This document shows, piece after piece, positions 20,362 to 28,775 of a stretch of 64,000 nucleotides of DNA. Each line of letters begins with the position of its first letter. Within the stretch, counting starts at the first letter, position 1. Under the pieces are notes generated by a model. That model was not told the DNA's origin. It saw nothing but the letters and a program-made list of their open reading frames with translations, and did not search any database. The translations under genes and the position numbers were made by a program. The DNA is from Paramesorhizobium salinisoli. GTDB lineage: Bacteria; Pseudomonadota; Alphaproteobacteria; Rhizobiales; Rhizobiaceae. The stretch is from the NCBI RefSeq assembly GCF_003335045.1, contig NZ_QOZG01000003.1:486276-550275 (forward strand), written 5' to 3'.

Positions 20362-22808
20362 GCGCGAATTCTTTCGTTCTTCGGATCCCACAGCGGCTGA
20401 TCCGGATGCACCGTCGCCTTGAAGCGCTCGCCGAATATCTCGATTTCGATCTCGGTGCCGGGTTCCGTCAGTTCCGTCTTCAGCATGCCGAGTGCGATGG
20501 ATTTGTCGATCCGGTGCCCCCAGCCGCCCGATGTCGTCTCGCCGACAATGTCGCCCTTGTGCCAGAGCGTCGACATATACGGCGCGTCGCAATCGCCGGC
20601 CTCGACCGTAAGCGTCACGAAACGTTTCTTCACACCCTGCTGCTTTTCGCGTTGCAGAGCGGATTTGCCGAGAAAGTCAGGCTTTTCCCATTTGATGAAG
20701 CGATCAAGACCGCTTTGCAGCGGCGTGTAGTCGGTCGAAAGATCGCCCTTCCAGGCGCGATAACCCTTTTCGAGCCGGAGCGAGTCGAGCGCGAACATCC
20801 CGAAGGCTTTGAGGCCATATTTCTGCCCCGCATCCCACACCGCGTCGAAGATCGCAGCCGTATCGGTATTTGCGCTGTGCACCTCCCAGCCGAGTTCGCC
20901 TGCAAAGGACACACGCACCAGCCTGCAATCCCGCCCGGCGATTTGCGTTGCCTGGTGCGACAGCCAGGACTTTTCCAGATCCGTATCGCAGATGTCGCGG
21001 AAAAGATCCCGCGCCTTCGGCCCCGTGACGATCTGACAGGAAAACTGGTCGGTGACATTACTGATATCGATCGCGCTGCCCTCCGGCAGATGCTTCCGTA
21101 GCCATTCCAGATCATGCCATTCGGCAACGCCGGCAGTGACGAGGTAAAACAAATTTTCCTCGACCGCCATGATGGACATCTCGGTGACGACGCGCCCCTT
21201 CTCGTCGGCGAAATAGGCAAGACCGATGCGTCCCGGCTTCGGTACGAGACCCGTGATCAACCCACCCAGCCAATTCCGCGCGCCTTCGCCCTCCACCCTG
21301 AAACGCGAAAAGCCGGGCAAATCGAGAATGCCCACGGCATCGCGCACCGCGTGGCATTCCTCGCGGATACGCTCTAGCCACGGCCCGCTTCGGGCGAAGG
21401 TCTGCGTTGCCTCTTCCGAAATATCGTCGCCGGGCCCCGCATACCAGTTCGCCCGCTCCCAGCCATTATAGACGCCGAACTGGCCGCCAAGCGCCGCGAT
21501 ACGATCGTGGACCGGCGAAAGCTTCCTGTTGCGCCCCGCCGGCCATGTGTGACGCGGAAAATGGATGGCATATTCGTGGCCGTATACCTCCATTCCCTTG
21601 GCAACGCAATAATCAGGATCGGAAGCGAATGCGGTGAAGCGGCGCGGATCGCAGGACCACATGTCCCATTCCGTCGCCCCTTCCGTCACCCATTCGGCGA
21701 GCACCTTACCCGCGCCGCCCGCCTGGGCGATGCCGAAGGTGAAGACGCAGGCCTCGAACGCATTGGGAACGCCCGGCATCGGCCCGATCAGCGGATTGCC
21801 GTCAGGCGCATAGGGTATCGGGCCGTTGATGACCTTGGAAAGGCCTGCTGTCCCAAGGATCGGCACGCGGGCGATGGCGTCGTTTAGATACCATTCGAGC
21901 CGCTCCAGATCGTCGGGGAAGAGCTGGAATGAGAAATCCTCCGGCATCGGATCATCGGCGGTCGCCCAATGCGCCCGGCAGTTGCGCTCATAAGGGCCGA
22001 GATTCATGCCGTTCTTTTCCTGCCGGAGATAATAGGAGGAATCCACATCGCGCAGGAGCGGCAGCTTATGCCCCCTCTCCCGCGACCAGGCGACGATCTC
22101 GGGGATATCGTCGAAAAGCAGATATTGATGGCTCATCACCATCATGGGCACCTGCCGCCCGAACAGGCTGCCGATCTCCTGCGCGCGATATCCGCCGGCA
22201 TTGACCACATATTCACAGCGGATCTCGCCCTGCGGCGTCGAGATCACCCATTCCCCGTTTTCGCGCCGCGCGTCGGTAACGGGACAGAACCGGATGATCC
22301 TGGCGCCCAGGTCGCGCGCGCCCTTGGCGAGCGCCTGCGTCAACTGCGCCGGATCGATATCGCCATCGTTCGGATCGTAGAGCGCACCGGCAAGATCATG
22401 CGTGGCGAGGAACGGATAATATCCCTTGATATCGTCCGCGCCGAGAACATCGATGTCCATCCCCTGGTAGCGGCCCATCCCCTTGACCCGCTCGAACTCG
22501 CGCATCCGCTCCCTACCATGGGCAAGCCGCAGCGAGCCGGTGACGTGATAGTTCATGGGATAATCGACTTCATCCGCCAGCCTGCGGTAAAGCTCCGCCG
22601 AATAACGCTGCATGTTCATGACCGACCACGAGGCGGAAAAGGTCGGCACATTGCCGGCGGCGTGCCATGTGGAGCCCGAGGTCAGTTCGTTCTTTTCAAG
22701 CAGAACGCAATCCGTCCACCCGGCCTTGGCGAGGTGGTAGAGCGATGAAACGCCGACCGCTCCACCGCCAATGATGACGACGCGCGCCGACGTTGGGAAT
22801 TCAGACAT
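20358..22808 (-). CDS. FAD-dependent dimethylglycine dehydrogenase-like protein
   Basis: An 816-residue paralogue of the next gene with the same architecture. The FAD-binding N-terminus has IGGGAVGVSSLYHLA, and TSGSTWHAAG carries the covalent-flavin His. The C-terminal GcvT-type folate domain includes ELGWEVHSANTDT and TSGGWGHRIDKS. It likely oxidises dimethylglycine to sarcosine and transfers the methyl group to tetrahydrofolate. AGGGGA precedes the ATG at 22808. It lies 65 bases downstream of the Rieske gene and overlaps its paralogue, consistent with a betaine to dimethylglycine to sarcosine to glycine operon. Confidence 0.85.
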   Translation of the reverse strand: MSEFPTSARVVIIGGGAVGVSSLYHLAKAGWTDCVLLEKNELTSGSTWHAAGNVPTFSASWSVMNMQRYSAELYRRLADEVDYPMNYHVTGSLRLAHGRERMREFERVKGMGRYQGMDIDVLGADDIKGYYPFLATHDLAGALYDPNDGDIDPAQLTQALAKGARDLGARIIRFCPVTDARRENGEWVISTPQGEIRCEYVVNAGGYRAQEIGSLFGRQVPMMVMSHQYLLFDDIPEIVAWSRERGHKLPLLRDVDSSYYLRQEKNGMNLGPYERNCRAHWATADDPMPEDFSFQLFPDDLERLEWYLNDAIARVPILGTAGLSKVINGPIPYAPDGNPLIGPMPGVPNAFEACVFTFGIAQAGGAGKVLAEWVTEGATEWDMWSCDPRRFTAFASDPDYCVAKGMEVYGHEYAIHFPRHTWPAGRNRKLSPVHDRIAALGGQFGVYNGWERANWYAGPGDDISEEATQTFARSGPWLERIREECHAVRDAVGILDLPGFSRFRVEGEGARNWLGGLITGLVPKPGRIGLAYFADEKGRVVTEMSIMAVEENLFYLVTAGVAEWHDLEWLRKHLPEGSAIDISNVTDQFSCQIVTGPKARDLFRDICDTDLEKSWLSHQATQIAGRDCRLVRVSFAGELGWEVHSANTDTAAIFDAVWDAGQKYGLKAFGMFALDSLRLEKGYRAWKGDLSTDYTPLQSGLDRFIKWEKPDFLGKSALQREKQQGVKKRFVTLTVEAGDCDAPYMSTLWHKGDIVGETTSGGWGHRIDKSIALGMLKTELTEPGTEIEIEIFGERFKATVHPDQPLWDPKNERIRA

Positions 22809-22873
22809 TCACAGTCCCCTCATGTTCTTCTTTTTGCTCTACCCGACCCGCCTGGGATGCGTTGAGATTCAGG

Positions 22874-24106
22874 TCAGGACCGCGAGATCTCATCGAGATA
22901 CCACTGGATATACCGCAGCTCATTCTGCTCCATTGGCGCGATCGGACCCGGCACGAAATAATGCGAGCGGACCCCGCGGGCCGTGTGCTCGATGATGGTC
23001 TTGTCCTCCGCCGTGGTGACCTTCCAGAGCCAGGTCAGCTTTTCCAGATCGTAATCCCGGCCCTCCTCCGCATCGCCGCGCACCAGCCAGATGAGCTCCA
23101 TCTCGCATGTCTCGACGTTCTTCGGGATGAAGCGGTAGATCATGCCGTGATCGGGGTAGCAGACGAGGAAGCTGGTGCCCCCGAGATGAATGGAGGTCAC
23201 CCCGCCGTCAAATGCCTGGAAGCGCCCCATCAGCGGCCCGACCGGCGACCCATCCTCGCTACCGCTCGAAACCCCGTCATAAAGCGCATAGCGGAACGTA
23301 TGGATCGCCTCGCGCCCCCCGGCCGAATTCTGCCAATGGTCGCCCGTGGCGATATCGAGACCGAGCGCGCAGGTTCGCTGCTCCATCCTGGCGTTCAGTT
23401 CGGCGATCTTTTCAAGCGGTTGCTCCAGTGCATGGGTCTGCGAATATTCCGGATGCGCCGGCCCGCAATGGTAGCACTCGACATAATTTTCAACGGCGAG
23501 CTTCCAGTTGGCATCGACCGGATAGGTCTCGCGATGCGCCACCTTCGCTTCCCCCCAGCCATATTGGCCGCAGGTGGTGCGCAGTGATTGCTCCACGATG
23601 GAGAAATCCAGCGGCTCATCGGCAAAGCAGATGAAGATCAGCCCTTCCGCCACCCGCACATGCAGCTTTTTCAGCCCGTGCGCGCTGCGGTCGAATTCCT
23701 TCGGCATCAGTCGCGCTGCATGCAGCCTGCCGTCATTGGCATAGGTCCAGGCATGGTAGGGGCAGACGAAGAAACGGGCATTGCCCTTTGGCTTGGTGCA
23801 GACCTCCGCACCCCGGTGCCGGCAGACATTGAGGAAGGCATGGACCGATCCATCCTCGGTACGCGAAACGATGATCGCCTCGCTGTCGATCTTGAACAAT
23901 TCGAAATCGCCCGAATTGGGAATAATGCTCGCATGCCCGATGCAATGCCAATGGCGGCGGAAAACCCGCTCCATGTCGCGGGCATAAATATCGGGATCGG
24001 TGTAGAAGGCGCGGACAAGTCCGTGGCCGGGACGATGCGCAGCGATGAGCTGGTCGATCCTGTCCGGAGCGGGCGCGTTGTCGGCCAATGTCTGTTCCGC
24101 TCTCAT
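22874..24106 (-). CDS. gbcA: Rieske oxygenase alpha subunit, probable glycine betaine demethylase (GbcA-like)
   Basis: A 410-residue ring-hydroxylating-type oxygenase. The Rieske [2Fe-2S] ligands are CRHRG (Cys95, His97) and CPYHAW (Cys115, His118). Mononuclear iron ligands are in NYVECYHCGPAHPEY (His213, His218). This family includes GbcA, which oxidatively removes a methyl group from glycine betaine as formaldehyde. The downstream folate demethylases and the carnitine genes nearby fit that role; carnitine monooxygenase is less likely. A reductase partner (GbcB) is not in the window. The ATG at 24106 follows a GAGGCGA site and overlaps the stop of a small repeat-encoded upstream frame. Confidence 0.85.
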   Translation of the reverse strand: MRAEQTLADNAPAPDRIDQLIAAHRPGHGLVRAFYTDPDIYARDMERVFRRHWHCIGHASIIPNSGDFELFKIDSEAIIVSRTEDGSVHAFLNVCRHRGAEVCTKPKGNARFFVCPYHAWTYANDGRLHAARLMPKEFDRSAHGLKKLHVRVAEGLIFICFADEPLDFSIVEQSLRTTCGQYGWGEAKVAHRETYPVDANWKLAVENYVECYHCGPAHPEYSQTHALEQPLEKIAELNARMEQRTCALGLDIATGDHWQNSAGGREAIHTFRYALYDGVSSGSEDGSPVGPLMGRFQAFDGGVTSIHLGGTSFLVCYPDHGMIYRFIPKNVETCEMELIWLVRGDAEEGRDYDLEKLTWLWKVTTAEDKTIIEHTARGVRSHYFVPGPIAPMEQNELRYIQWYLDEISRS

Positions 24107-24183
24107 TCTCGCCTCTTGCAAATGGCCATCTGTTGCTGATGGCCCATGACTTGCTGATGGCCCATGACTTGCTGATGGCCCAT
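24103..24183 (-). CDS. Possible 26-codon leader peptide made of hexapeptide repeats
   Basis: An 81-nt frame that starts inside the tandem repeats and encodes three copies of MGHQQ(V/Q) followed by MAICKRRE. Its TGA (24105-24103) overlaps the ATG of the Rieske gene as ATGA, the same coupling seen throughout this window. No convincing ribosome-binding site was found. It could be a regulatory leader peptide or a chance frame created by the repeat. Confidence 0.3.
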   Translation of the reverse strand: MGHQQVMGHQQVMGHQQQMAICKRRE

Positions 24184-24196
24184 GACTTGCTGATGG
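24133..24196. repeat. 18-bp tandem repeat, 3.6 copies
   Basis: Three identical units TTGCTGATGGCCCATGAC (24133-24150, 24151-24168, 24169-24186) and a fourth partial unit (24187-24196) lie between the divergent Rieske and LysR genes. The unit length is six codons. Spacing of 18 bp is not a whole number of helical turns, so successive copies face different sides of the DNA. Confidence 0.95.
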
Positions 24197-24321
24197 AGTG
24201 TTCCCCGCCGTCTCATGCGGCAGAGATTAGAATGATTCCGCATTGAGCCGCGTTCAAGCGATGGTTATTCAGGCAGACATGAATTATCCTCACCCCTGCG
24301 TTTCAACAGGAACCTGCCGCC

Positions 24322-25224
24322 ATGAGGCATCGCATACCGCCGCTCGGCTCCCTGAGGGCCTTCGAGGCATCGGCCCGGCTCCTGAGCTTCCGTCTCGCCG
24401 GTGACGAGCTGGGCGTGACCCAATCCGCCATCAGCCACCGCATCGCGGAACTGGAGAGCATCCTCGGCGTCAAGCTGTTCGAGCGCCTGCCGCGCGGCGT
24501 GTCGCTGACGGATGCCGGCACGCTCTATTATCCCTATATGCACGACGCCTTTGAAAAGATCGCCAGGGGTACGGCGCTGATCAACCGGATCGGCACGACG
24601 GACGATCTCGCACTCGAGACCTATCCGACTTTCGCGATCCGCTGGCTGATCCCGCGACTCCCTGATTTCCGGCGGATCAATCCGAGCCTCGCCATCCGCA
24701 TCGGCACCAGCCAGTTCGACTGGGAACTCAACATTGACAGTTCCGATATCGGCATCATCCACACCACCCGCCCGGAGCGGCTGAACCTGCACTATCGGCT
24801 GATCACCAAGGCGGAGATGTTTCCCGTATGCAGCCCGGCGGTCGCGGCGCGCATGGATGGGGAAACCGGCACCGCGGCGCTCGCCAGGGTGCCGCGTCTT
24901 TCCCTCTACACCGCGCCCGAGGACTGGAGCACATGGCTGGAGGGCGCTGGCATTGGCGATACGAACCGGGCGATCACGCTGAAATTCGATACCTATCTGG
25001 CCGCCCTTCAGGCCGCTCTTGACGGCCAGGGGCTCGCCGTTGCGCCCGATTTTCTCGTCGCAGACGATCTTCGGGCCGGCCGGCTTATGGCGCCTTTCGA
25101 GGCGAAAATTCCCCAGCCCGGCGCATGGTACTTCATCTGCCGCAGGGAACGCGTCAACGAGACGCGTATCCGGCAGTTCGAGCGCTGGCTGGTCGAGCAG
25201 TTTGCTGGGACTACTTCTTCCTGA
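24322..25224 (+). CDS. LysR-family regulator (GcvA-like)
   Basis: A 300-residue LysR protein of the GcvA type. It opens with PPLGSLRAFEASARLLSFRL, has a helix-turn-helix with LGVTQSAISHRI, and an effector-binding domain follows. It is divergent from the betaine Rieske/demethylase operon, which it probably controls. GcvA-type regulators control glycine or C1 metabolism in other bacteria. Its 3' end overlaps the convergent thioesterase gene by 14 bp. Confidence 0.88.
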   Translation: MRHRIPPLGSLRAFEASARLLSFRLAGDELGVTQSAISHRIAELESILGVKLFERLPRGVSLTDAGTLYYPYMHDAFEKIARGTALINRIGTTDDLALETYPTFAIRWLIPRLPDFRRINPSLAIRIGTSQFDWELNIDSSDIGIIHTTRPERLNLHYRLITKAEMFPVCSPAVAARMDGETGTAALARVPRLSLYTAPEDWSTWLEGAGIGDTNRAITLKFDTYLAALQAALDGQGLAVAPDFLVADDLRAGRLMAPFEAKIPQPGAWYFICRRERVNETRIRQFERWLVEQFAGTTSS

Positions 25225-25690
25225 TGCCGATCGCTCGCCCAACCCGCGTCGGCATCGGCAGCTTCGAATGGGCATCCCGGTAGAATTCAAGCTTCGGCCG
25301 AATGTCGGCCGGAAACGGGCTGACCTTCGGTCCGCTCATGTCGATATGCAGCGACAGGACTTCCGCGGTCGCCGCCACCCAGCCGTCCCGGTGGATGATC
25401 TCATTATAGGTATGCAGGCGCTTTTCGTCGAAATCGATGAGCTGGCTCGTCACAGTCACGGCGTCGTCCAGATGCAATTCCCTGACATAGCAGATATGGA
25501 CTTCGGCCGTGTAGATGGTCAGCTTGCGCTCGGCCGCATAGGACGGGCCGAAGCCGAGCTCGGCCAGGAACTCATCGCCGCCGCGATCGAACACGACATT
25601 GTAGTAGGCCATATTCAGATGGCCATTATAGTCGATCCATTCCTTCTCGATGGCGATCGGTGCGGAACGGTACAATTCACCCTCTGGCAT
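25211..25690 (-). CDS. Acyl-CoA thioesterase, probable betainyl-CoA thioesterase
   Basis: A 159-residue hotdog-fold thioesterase with the 4HBT motif EWIDYNGHLNMAYYNVVFD near the N-terminus. In carnitine degradation, cleavage of dehydrocarnitine with acetyl-CoA gives betainyl-CoA, which a thioesterase hydrolyses to glycine betaine. The neighbouring BKACE and carnitine dehydrogenase genes make this the likely job. AAGGAG precedes the ATG. It lies 30 bp downstream of the GlxA-type regulator and on the same strand. Confidence 0.82.
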   Translation of the reverse strand: MPEGELYRSAPIAIEKEWIDYNGHLNMAYYNVVFDRGGDEFLAELGFGPSYAAERKLTIYTAEVHICYVRELHLDDAVTVTSQLIDFDEKRLHTYNEIIHRDGWVAATAEVLSLHIDMSGPKVSPFPADIRPKLEFYRDAHSKLPMPTRVGRAIGIRKK

Positions 25691-25720
25691 GCCGTGCTCC
25701 TTGTTGGATTTTTTGTTGAA

Positions 25721-26704
25721 CTAGCGATGGGCGGCCCTGATCGCACTGGGCGGCCTGCCCTCGAAATGTCTGAACGTGCGGGTGAAGGCGGCAGCGGAGG
25801 AAAACCCCGTCCTCGCCGCGATATCGGCGAGCGGCGACCGCGTATCGGTGACCAGCCGCCGCGCCACTTTCAGCCGCAGGCGCAGATAATAGCGCCCCGG
25901 CCCCTCGCCGACCGCTTTCAGGAATATCTTTTCGAGGCTGCGCGCACTGAGCCCGCAGCGTTTCGCAATGGCCCCGACGGTGAGCGGCGCATCGATATGG
26001 CGTTCCATCAGCCGGATTGCCTCCGCCAGTTTCGGGTGCACGTCGTCGAGCCGCCCGAGCGAGACCAGCGGCTGCGCATCGCTGGAGGCATGAGCCTCGT
26101 CATAGATGAACACGCTCGCCACATCGAGGGCCACGGACATGCCGACGCGCGAGCGGATCAGGTGCAGCATCAGATCGAAGGTCGGTGACGCGCCGCCGCT
26201 GGTGAATACCGGCCCGTCGATGACATAGCGGTCGGGCCGCACGTCGGTATCGGGAAATGCGGCGGTGAATTCCTCCATGTCCTCCCAATGGGTCGTTGCC
26301 TTCCGCCCCGAGAGAAGCCCGGCGCGGCCAAGCAGCCAGGAGCCAGCCTCGATGCCGCCGATCATCCGGTAATTGTGGACGGCCCGGCGCAGATTGGCGG
26401 TGAAAGTCGTGCGCGCAATTTCGGACGTTCCAAAACCGCCGACAACCAGCAGCATATCCGCCTTTTCTGATGCGTCGAATGAACCGGATACGGCAATCGG
26501 CAGGCCGCATGTCGTGATGGCAGGTTTGCCGTCGAGCGAAACGATCCTCCATTTAAACAGCGTGCCGCCGGAAACGCGGTTGGCCGCGCGCATGGGATCG
26601 ATCGTCGAGGCGACGCACATCAGCGACGCGCCGGAGAAGACCAGCACGGTCACCTCAAGCGCTTTTGCGTCAGGCATAAAGAGTGGCGAGGCTTCGCTAT
26701 TCAT
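25721..26704 (-). CDS. GlxA/CdhR-type AraC-family regulator of carnitine catabolism
   Basis: A 327-residue protein with an N-terminal DJ-1/PfpI-like (GATase1) domain (VTVLVFSGASL through DVASVFIYDE) and a C-terminal AraC helix-turn-helix pair (VGAIAKRCGLSARSLEKIF; DIAARTGFSSAAAFTRTFR). CdhR, the carnitine dehydrogenase activator of Pseudomonas, has this architecture. The gene is divergent from the carnitine operon across an 80-bp gap. ATG at 26704 is chosen over an upstream TTG. Regulation by carnitine or dehydrocarnitine is inferred. Confidence 0.85.
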   Translation of the reverse strand: MNSEASPLFMPDAKALEVTVLVFSGASLMCVASTIDPMRAANRVSGGTLFKWRIVSLDGKPAITTCGLPIAVSGSFDASEKADMLLVVGGFGTSEIARTTFTANLRRAVHNYRMIGGIEAGSWLLGRAGLLSGRKATTHWEDMEEFTAAFPDTDVRPDRYVIDGPVFTSGGASPTFDLMLHLIRSRVGMSVALDVASVFIYDEAHASSDAQPLVSLGRLDDVHPKLAEAIRLMERHIDAPLTVGAIAKRCGLSARSLEKIFLKAVGEGPGRYYLRLRLKVARRLVTDTRSPLADIAARTGFSSAAAFTRTFRHFEGRPPSAIRAAHR

Positions 26705-26783
26705 CAATTGCAATTCGTATATCGCAAATCATGGCCTGACAATCCGGGCATGATCGGGACAACAAAATAAAGGGAGAACAGCA

Positions 26784-27689
26784 ATGGGATTGACCCCCAA
26801 TCGCGAGGTGTTCATTACCTGCGCCGTCACCGGCGCGGGCGATACGACCGGCCGTTCCGACAAGGTCCCGGTGACGCCGCGCCAGATCGCCGATGAGTGC
26901 ATCGCCGCCGCCAATGCCGGTGCGGCCATCGCGCATATCCATGTCCGCAACCCTGAGACCGGCAAAGGCGCGCGGGACGTGGCGCTCTATGCTGAAGTCG
27001 TGGAGCATATCAAGGCATCCGGCGTCGACATGGTGCTGAACCTCACCGCCGGCATGGGCGGCGACCTGACGCTGGGCAATGTCGAAAAGCCGCTGCCGCC
27101 ATCCCCCGATGGCACCGACATGGTGGGCGCGACCGAGCGTCTGGAGCATGTGGCGAAGCTTTTGCCTGAAATCTGCACGCTCGATTGCGGCACGATGAAC
27201 TTCGGCGAGGGCGACTATGTCATGACCAATACGCCCGCCATGCTGAAAGCCATGGCGGCGCAGATCCAGGCATTGGGCGTGCGCCCGGAAGTCGAGATTT
27301 TCGACACCGGCCATCTCGTCCTTGCCAAATGGCTTTACGATCAGGGCCTGCTGGACGATCCCGTCATGGTGCAGCTCTGCATGGGCATCCCCTGGGGAGC
27401 GCCGGACGATATCACCACGCTCCTTGCGCTGACCAGCAATCTGCCCGCCAACTGGACGTTCTCGGCCTTCTCCATCGGCCGCAACCAGATGCCCTATGCG
27501 GCGATGGCGGTGCTGGCCGGCGGCAATATCCGCGTCGGGCTCGAAGACAATCTCTGGCTCGACAAGGGCGTTCTCGCCACCAACGGGCCGCTGGTCGAAC
27601 GCGCCGTCAGGATTGCCGAGGGCATGGGCGCGAAGATCCTGGGGCCGGACGAGGTCCGCGCCCGCATGAAACTGACGAAGCGCTGGTAG
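26784..27689 (+). CDS. BKACE-family dehydrocarnitine cleavage enzyme
   Basis: A 301-residue enzyme of the beta-keto acid cleavage family (formerly DUF849). It has a TIM barrel, with zinc ligands His51 and His53 in [10 protein letters not shown] and the strand VEIFDTGHL. In carnitine users the family cleaves 3-dehydrocarnitine with acetyl-CoA to betainyl-CoA and acetoacetate. Adjacent carnitine dehydrogenase and thioesterase support that substrate. AAGGGAGA precedes the ATG. First gene of a six-gene operon. Confidence 0.92.
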   Translation: MGLTPNREVFITCAVTGAGDTTGRSDKVPVTPRQIADECIAAANAGAAIAHIHVRNPETGKGARDVALYAEVVEHIKASGVDMVLNLTAGMGGDLTLGNVEKPLPPSPDGTDMVGATERLEHVAKLLPEICTLDCGTMNFGEGDYVMTNTPAMLKAMAAQIQALGVRPEVEIFDTGHLVLAKWLYDQGLLDDPVMVQLCMGIPWGAPDDITTLLALTSNLPANWTFSAFSIGRNQMPYAAMAVLAGGNIRVGLEDNLWLDKGVLATNGPLVERAVRIAEGMGAKILGPDEVRARMKLTKRW

Positions 27690-27706
27690 GACAATGTGAG
27701 ATCATC

Positions 27707-28771
27707 ATGGTGAAAATTCGCAAGGCCGCAGCCATCGGCGGCGGTGTCATCGGTGCCGGCTGGGTCGCCCGCCTCCTCCTCAACGGTATCGACGTCTCGA
27801 TCTTCGACCCTGACCCGGAAGCGGAGCGCAAGGTGAGCGAGGTGATGAAAAACGCCCGCCGCGCCTATAAGGCCATGCTGCCGGACGGCCTGCCCCGCGA
27901 GGGAAAGCTCACTTTCGCCAAAACCATTGCCGAAGCGGTCGCGGGCGCTGATTTCATTCAGGAAAGCGTGCCGGAACGGCTCGATCTCAAGCACAAGGTG
28001 CTGGCAGAAATCGACCGGCACGCGGCAGCCGATGCGATTGTCGGCTCGTCTACCTCGGGCATCCTCCCCTCGCAGATGCAGACCGCCATGCAGCATCCCG
28101 AGCGCTTGGTCGTCGGTCACCCCTATAACCCGGTCTATCTCCTGCCGCTCGTCGAGATCGTCGGCGGCAAGCTCACCTCCAGCGAAGCCGTCGAACGAGC
28201 GCATGCGCTTTATGCCTCGATCGGCATGAAGCCGGTGGTGATCCGCAAGGAGATCGAGGCCTTCGTCGGCGACCGGCTTCTGGAAGCGGTATGGCGCGAG
28301 GCGTTGTGGCTGATCAAGGACGACATCACCACGGTCGAGGAACTCGATGATATCATGCGCTATTCCTTCGGCATACGCTGGGCGCAGATGGGCATGTTCC
28401 AGGTCTATCGTGTCGCCGGCGGCGAAGCGGGCATGCGTCACTTCATGGCACAGTTCGGCCCCTGCCTGTCATGGCCGTGGACCAAGCTGATGGATGTGCC
28501 GGAACTGACGGACGAACTGGTAGACAAGATCGCCGACCAGTCCGACGAGCAGGCGCATGGCCTCTCCATCCGCGAGCTCGAACGCATCCGGGACGACAAT
28601 CTGGTCGCCATCATGGAAGCCCTGTCACGCCAGAACAAGGGCAAGGGCTGGGGCGCCGGGACGCTCTACAAGGACTACACCAAACGCCTATCGAAATTGG
28701 CGCAGAAGCCTGCGATTTCGAAGACGGCGGAAAAGGCCAAGGCCGGCAAGCCCAGGAAAAAGAAAGGCTGA
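27707..28771 (+). CDS. lcdH: L-carnitine dehydrogenase
   Basis: A 354-residue member of the 3-hydroxyacyl-CoA dehydrogenase family: NAD-binding motif IGGGVIGAGWVARLL, catalytic region with GHPYNPVYLLPLVEIVGG, and an all-helical C-terminal domain. The ending is lysine-rich (KAGKPRKKKG). It oxidises L-carnitine to 3-dehydrocarnitine with NAD. Some homologues are fused to a thioesterase domain; here the thioesterase is a separate gene at 25211-25690. It starts 17 bases after the BKACE stop. Confidence 0.9.
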   Translation: MVKIRKAAAIGGGVIGAGWVARLLLNGIDVSIFDPDPEAERKVSEVMKNARRAYKAMLPDGLPREGKLTFAKTIAEAVAGADFIQESVPERLDLKHKVLAEIDRHAAADAIVGSSTSGILPSQMQTAMQHPERLVVGHPYNPVYLLPLVEIVGGKLTSSEAVERAHALYASIGMKPVVIRKEIEAFVGDRLLEAVWREALWLIKDDITTVEELDDIMRYSFGIRWAQMGMFQVYRVAGGEAGMRHFMAQFGPCLSWPWTKLMDVPELTDELVDKIADQSDEQAHGLSIRELERIRDDNLVAIMEALSRQNKGKGWGAGTLYKDYTKRLSKLAQKPAISKTAEKAKAGKPRKKKG

Positions 28772-28775
28772 CGCC

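Noticed and set aside
24133..24196. Repeats as a CRISPR array
   Set aside because: The units are contiguous with no spacers, only 18 bp long, and no cas genes are present.
26705..26713. TTG start for the GlxA-type regulator
   Set aside because: ATG at 26704 is only three codons later and is a more usual start.
27185..27700. Long plus-strand frame overlapping the BKACE gene
   Set aside because: It is the upstream extension of the carnitine dehydrogenase frame; composition is noise and the real start is at 27707.
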